From contig JAECUM010006784.1 in the NCBI GenBank assembly GCA_016617855.1, positions 22,518 through 86,517 on the forward strand: DNA of 64,000 bases, written 5' to 3'. The DNA is from Megalonaias nervosa. Taxonomy: Eukaryota; Mollusca; Bivalvia; Unionida; Unionidae. Positions 60,202-64,000 of this stretch are shown here, one piece after another. The notes under the pieces were generated by a model that made no database searches, had not been told where the DNA came from, and saw only the letters and a list, made by a program, of their open reading frames with translations. How positions within the stretch are numbered: the stretch's first letter is position 1; every line of letters starts with the position of its first letter. The translations under genes and the position numbers were made by a program.

Positions 60202-60777
60202 TAGATCATTTTCAGTAAATGTCATTGGACCATCTGACCAGCCTCATCTCTCCAAAATTTAGGGAGGGGGTGAGGGTTATGGTCTAGAATCCTCTTTGGG
60301 TTTCAAAATTTCATCATTTTCTGAGAAAAATATTTGGAGGAGAGTGTTTTTTATTTAGGGAGAGGGGATCTCTGAGGTGGTGCAAAAATGTCAGAATATA
60401 TTTATTTTAGAGGGGGGTGAGGGTTTCTGACCTAAAACCCTCTTTGGTTTTAAAACCTCAATTACTTATACTACTGTAGATATCCAATTATCAGGGATTT
60501 GATCTTTTAGAATAGTCTTGTAAAATATAACCTATTTCAGTATCAAGTTTACATTCAGTACTTACATATCAGGGCCGTGTATTAAACGGGTCTAAGACCA
60601 GATTCCTTCACTCTATATAATGCTTTCATGACTTTTCCCATTTCAGAATCGGTACCGCGTCCAGTGCCTGTAAAAAAGATGTCATACTGAAACATTTCGA
60701 AGCTAACCGGAACTTACTGAGCTCTTTTGACGCTGAATTGGAAGGTAATGCTTGTTTCGTCATTTGATTACTCTATC
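60202..60777. repeat. Right flank with G-rich direct repeat
   Basis: Two related blocks, GGGAGGGGGTGAGGGTTATGG...CCTCTTTGGGTTTCAAAATTTCA (about 60263-60318) and AGAGGGGGGTGAGGGTTTCTG...CCTCTTTGGTTTTAAAACCTCA (about 60410-60471), lie just outside the element. A third weaker GGGAGAGGGGATCTCTGAGG sits between them. No gene. Confidence 0.7.
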
Positions 60778-61330
60778 GCATCACCATCATTACTACTATT
60801 ACTCCTACTACAGTAACAAAAACTACTCTTATTCTATCACAATGCCAGCAATGCTGTTTCGACAACGACTATCAATATTCCTTCTAGTGCTGCTGCTGCT
60901 GTTGTTCCTACAGCTACTACCGGTGCTCCTGCTGCTACTCCTATAATTACAAGTATTACTACTACTAGGGTTAGTACTGTTACTCCTATAATTAGTATTC
61001 TAGTGCAAGTACTGCTACTCCTATCATTATTATTATTACTACTACTAGTGCTAGTGCTACTAGTATAATTAGTATTCTAGTGCTATTTCTGCCACTCATA
61101 ATTCCTATTACAACTACTAGTGCCAGTGCTACTGCAGCTACAACTAATATTTATACTACTAGCAGTTCTGCATCTCCTACAACAACTATTAATACTACTA
61201 CTAGTCCTTGTATTGTTGCTTGTACAAATACAATTACTACTAATATTATTGCTTGAACAGCTACTATTAATAACAATATTACTACCGCTATTATGACGAC
61301 AATGATGACAAATAAATATACAAATTAGTT
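60778..61330. repeat. Degenerate (ACT)n trinucleotide tract
   Basis: Some 550 bp dominated by ACT/ATT/GCT trinucleotides (TACTACTA, CTGCTGCTGCTGTTG, ACTACTAGTGCTAG). Open frames here are Leu/Thr/Ser strings and not genes. Confidence 0.88.
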
Positions 61331-62045
61331 GTCTCTTGGTGATTGAGACATTCTTACCAATTTAAAAGATATTTTTTTCTAATCCGTTTCCTTGCGTAGA
61401 AAATGATACACTGTAATTCATATATTATTGACATTCCTCTGACATAAATTCTACGGCAGATTTAGTGTGATATATTGTGTCAGATGTTTGGGTTTCTGCA
61501 CATTTATTCCATTTATTTACATGTTCTTTTTTGCTTAATATTGTTATAATGAACATTGTAGATATTTGTAGCTAACATGTGATACCATCATTCTATACCC
61601 CCCGTAACTTTACTAAGTTTTACCCTTCTGTCACGAGTGAGCGTATGCGGAATGTCTAAAATTTAAGTAGTAAAAATAGTACATCTGCTTGCGTGAAAAG
61701 GCGGATATCGTAAAACGATGAAGCTATTACCAAGCTTTGGAGATATAATTAGTATCATTTTAAAAAAATATTATCACTAGACCGTTTGGTAGCGTAAATG
61801 ATTTTGCAAAGCAAAATCTGCTAGGTTCCATAATCAGGTTAATACTTTAGTATCACTGTGACTATAGTTGATATGGCGATTCCTTTCTTGTCGGACTAAA
61901 ATACTACCATTGGAATAGGATTATTGATCAAATCTATACTCTCTAAAGAATTTTGCTGGTTTTTTTTTTTTCTTTGTATATCTATATTTTACTGAGGCAG
62001 AGATTGTATGAGAATATTATACTAAACAATTTCCTCGATTATTCA
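61331..62045. other. Anonymous non-coding DNA
   Basis: AT-rich; I see no gene or clear structure. Confidence 0.5.
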
Positions 62046-62172
62046 AAATGAATCTGAGAGGAATGGTTTACTCAAGCACGGGTACCTAAAATCCCAGTAT
62101 TGAAGGCTTGCAAACAAGGGAAGCTGATAATGCTCACGGGAACTGAGGCTATTAATCAGCTGATTTAGTGAA
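62046..62172 (+). repeat. Dispersed repeat, copy 1
   Basis: About 127 bp that recurs in the same orientation at 63617-63745. Shared words are CTAAAATCCCAGTA, GAAGGCT, GGGAAGCTGATAATG and CAGTTGATTTA-like ends. Identity by eye is about 80 percent. Confidence 0.8.
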
Positions 62173-62399
62173 CGTCTCACTGGTTAAATATTAGTTTTTC
62201 CATTACCTTGTATACCGCTATTTTATTCTGTAGTATTGTTCGTTTATTTAGTCATCCATAAAAAGAAATATCTTGACTAGCCCCTAGCTTGGTAATAGTT
62301 TAAGAGATTATTATGCGTTTGTACCCATGCTTGTATGACAATTAGACCATAAGTAGCATACTTTAGCCAGTATAGCCATTTCCCTTACCTCTAGTTTAA

Positions 62400-63240
62400 G
62401 GTCACAGCATAGGATACTATACTTCAGTCAGTGATATCATTCTCCGAAGTATAGTTTTTGAACCAATGAAGATGCTTTAATATATATTTGCCTGTGTCTT
62501 TATCATGACTGATGGCTTGTCATGTAACATTGTCACACTCTTGATCTTCATGGTCGTGCCAAGAGTAAGGGAAAATGTCATTTTTTATATTGTATCCTTG
62601 CCTCAAGTATAACATATGAATCACTGAGATAATATCATGGAATTTACAGCAACACCTCCTGCTCAGGGGCGGTGTGTTTCAGGCAAAAAAAGTACTTTTA
62701 TGACTTGTAATCTTGAATAGTGTAGCTTGTGAACCACTGAAGACATTTTAATGAAACATTTCCTATGTATGATGGCTTGCCTCATACCATATCGGTGCCC
62801 CTTTTATGAAGATCATGATCATGGCAAAGAAAAGTGTATTTTGGTTTACTTTTATTCTTGCCTGAATAATACTTTGTTTGAACCATTGAGGATAGATGAA
62901 TGAAAGTTATATGCCATGTATGGGCAGTTTTGTGTGCACCATAGACATCTTCCCTCTTCATGGTGAAGGTCGCTGAAATGGAAAATGTAGCAGTAACGTG
63001 CATCCTTGTACTGAGTATTAGTTTTAACTTTATGAGATATTTGAATCAAACTTTAACCAGTGTGTCATATGCCATATCCACACTTGATTTCTTGAGGAAC
63101 AGTTCGCACCATCTTAAAAATAAATCAGTAACTTATACTTAAGTATGGAAATATCGCTTGAACGAATGAAGCTTTCTGAAGACATCAATATGTTCCCTGT
63201 TGAATATCTTGACAGTGCATCAATTATTCCAAAGTGACCA
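62400..63240. repeat. Diverged tandem array, unit about 170-210 bp
   Basis: Four loosely similar units share a GAACCA(A/C/T)TGA(A/G)GAT start, an ATGAAA...TATG(C/G)C segment, a CTTCATGGTC- or GATCATGATCATGGC-like segment and a TTGCCT-AA-TA segment. The divergence is high, so the period is approximate. No coding capacity. Confidence 0.55.
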
Positions 63241-63616
63241 ATGTTTAAAGGTCAAGGGCATAACATTGCATAATATTAGTACTATGTTTCAATCTCTATG
63301 CTGTCTGCTTTTAACACATACGGATATTTTAATGAAACTTTGCCCTGTTCCACAACTTATCATGATAGTATATTTATGATTAACTTTAGATTGAATCAAG
63401 CACATCCCGAGCTTATTGAATCAAATCTGCTCTTTGCTAAATAATCATAAGATAATCAATTTCATTGGCTGTCAAAATTATGCCTTACTATTTCTAATAG
63501 TTTTGCAATACTGACTGATAGAAAATAAAAGTGCAGAATATTAAATCTTGAGCAAAAAGACAGTGCTGAATTTTATTTCCATTAAAGGATAACAATGTAT
63601 GCTTACTCGATCATCC

Positions 63617-63745
63617 AAAATAAATTTGAAATAGGATTGGTTTTCTCAAGCATGGGGAACTAAAATCCCAGTAGTGAAGGCTCACAAACAGGGGAAGCTG
63701 ATAATGATCACGGATGCTGAATCTATTAGTCAGTTGATTTATTGC
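63617..63745 (+). repeat. Dispersed repeat, copy 2
   Basis: Same-orientation partner of 62046-62172, about 1.57 kb downstream. The pair could be a duplicated segment that includes part of the tandem array, or two copies of one interspersed element. Confidence 0.8.
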
Positions 63746-64000
63746 TCTGAACAACGCAGATATTTTTTTTTTTATGTATGGATTGATACCTTTACGTATT
63801 TTTTTTTTTAATGAGAGAACTGTGGGGTCTATTTTTCAGTTACCTTACTTTGATGCTTTAATAGATGATGGTTACACCCCTTGTAGGAACATTTTTCAAT
63901 TTAATGGGCTGGTCAAAATGTCTATTATTAGCAGCTTGGCACTACTCATTGATAAAATATATGGCGTACAAAAGATAAAATCACACACACACATATATAT

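Noticed and set aside
60752..60946. Open frame with His/Tyr and Leu runs
   Set aside because: It is part of the degenerate ACT/CTG trinucleotide tract.

Overview
The window looks like nuclear DNA of a marine invertebrate, most likely a mollusc (an inference). It is AT-rich and full of microsatellites and minisatellites. It carries several tRNA-derived SINEs, a LINE remnant, foldback repeats, and three separate pieces of Polinton/Maverick-type DNA. No bacterial operons are present. I cannot identify a complete host gene. Two stretches look like isolated host exons (4970-5268 and 11270-11413).

Layout. 1-14 kb: non-coding DNA with a 37-bp minisatellite, an 0.8-kb TAG-type microsatellite and smaller tandem repeats. 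14.4-15.3 kb: a badly decayed family-B DNA polymerase fragment of Polinton type. 17-26 kb: microsatellites, a 150-bp palindrome, SINEs, the 3-prime part of an L1-like LINE (20.9-22.2 kb) and two more minisatellites. 26-35 kb: mostly anonymous DNA, with a duplication, a purine-rich stretch and a 72-bp hairpin. 35.1-38.6 kb: a large foldback element with arms of about 1.1 kb, flanked by a short direct repeat; a SINE with its own target duplication sits in the loop. 40.7-42.2 kb: a decayed integrase. 43.3-43.7 kb: a small foldback element with internal tandem repeats.

44.0-60.2 kb is the main content: a nearly complete but disabled Polinton-like (adintovirus/Maverick) element of about 16 kb. On the minus strand, reading from 57 kb down to 44 kb, lie a FtsK/HerA packaging ATPase, a coiled-coil protein, a penton-like minor capsid protein, a small alanine-rich protein, the double-jelly-roll major capsid protein, a pVI-like protein, a small basic pX-like protein, an adenain-type cysteine protease, a DUF5679 zinc protein, a phospholipase-A2-like domain fused to a retroviral-type integrase with a chromodomain, a small unknown gene and a protein-primed PolB. 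The plus strand carries an HNH/NUMOD homing-type endonuclease, a small acidic ORF, a repeat-containing fibre with a discoidin-like head, and a membrane-protein region at the right edge.

Together the genes would replicate (PolB), integrate (integrase), package (ATPase), assemble and mature (MCP, penton, pVI/pX-like, protease) and attach (fibre) a small DNA virus. Most of them carry frameshifts or stop codons, including one at the polymerase motif C and one in the integrase chromodomain. The protease lacks its catalytic cysteine, and the ATPase Walker A loop has a Gly-to-Glu change. The fibre ORF is fully open. A TTTAATATAA-like motif sits just upstream of several start codons on both strands.
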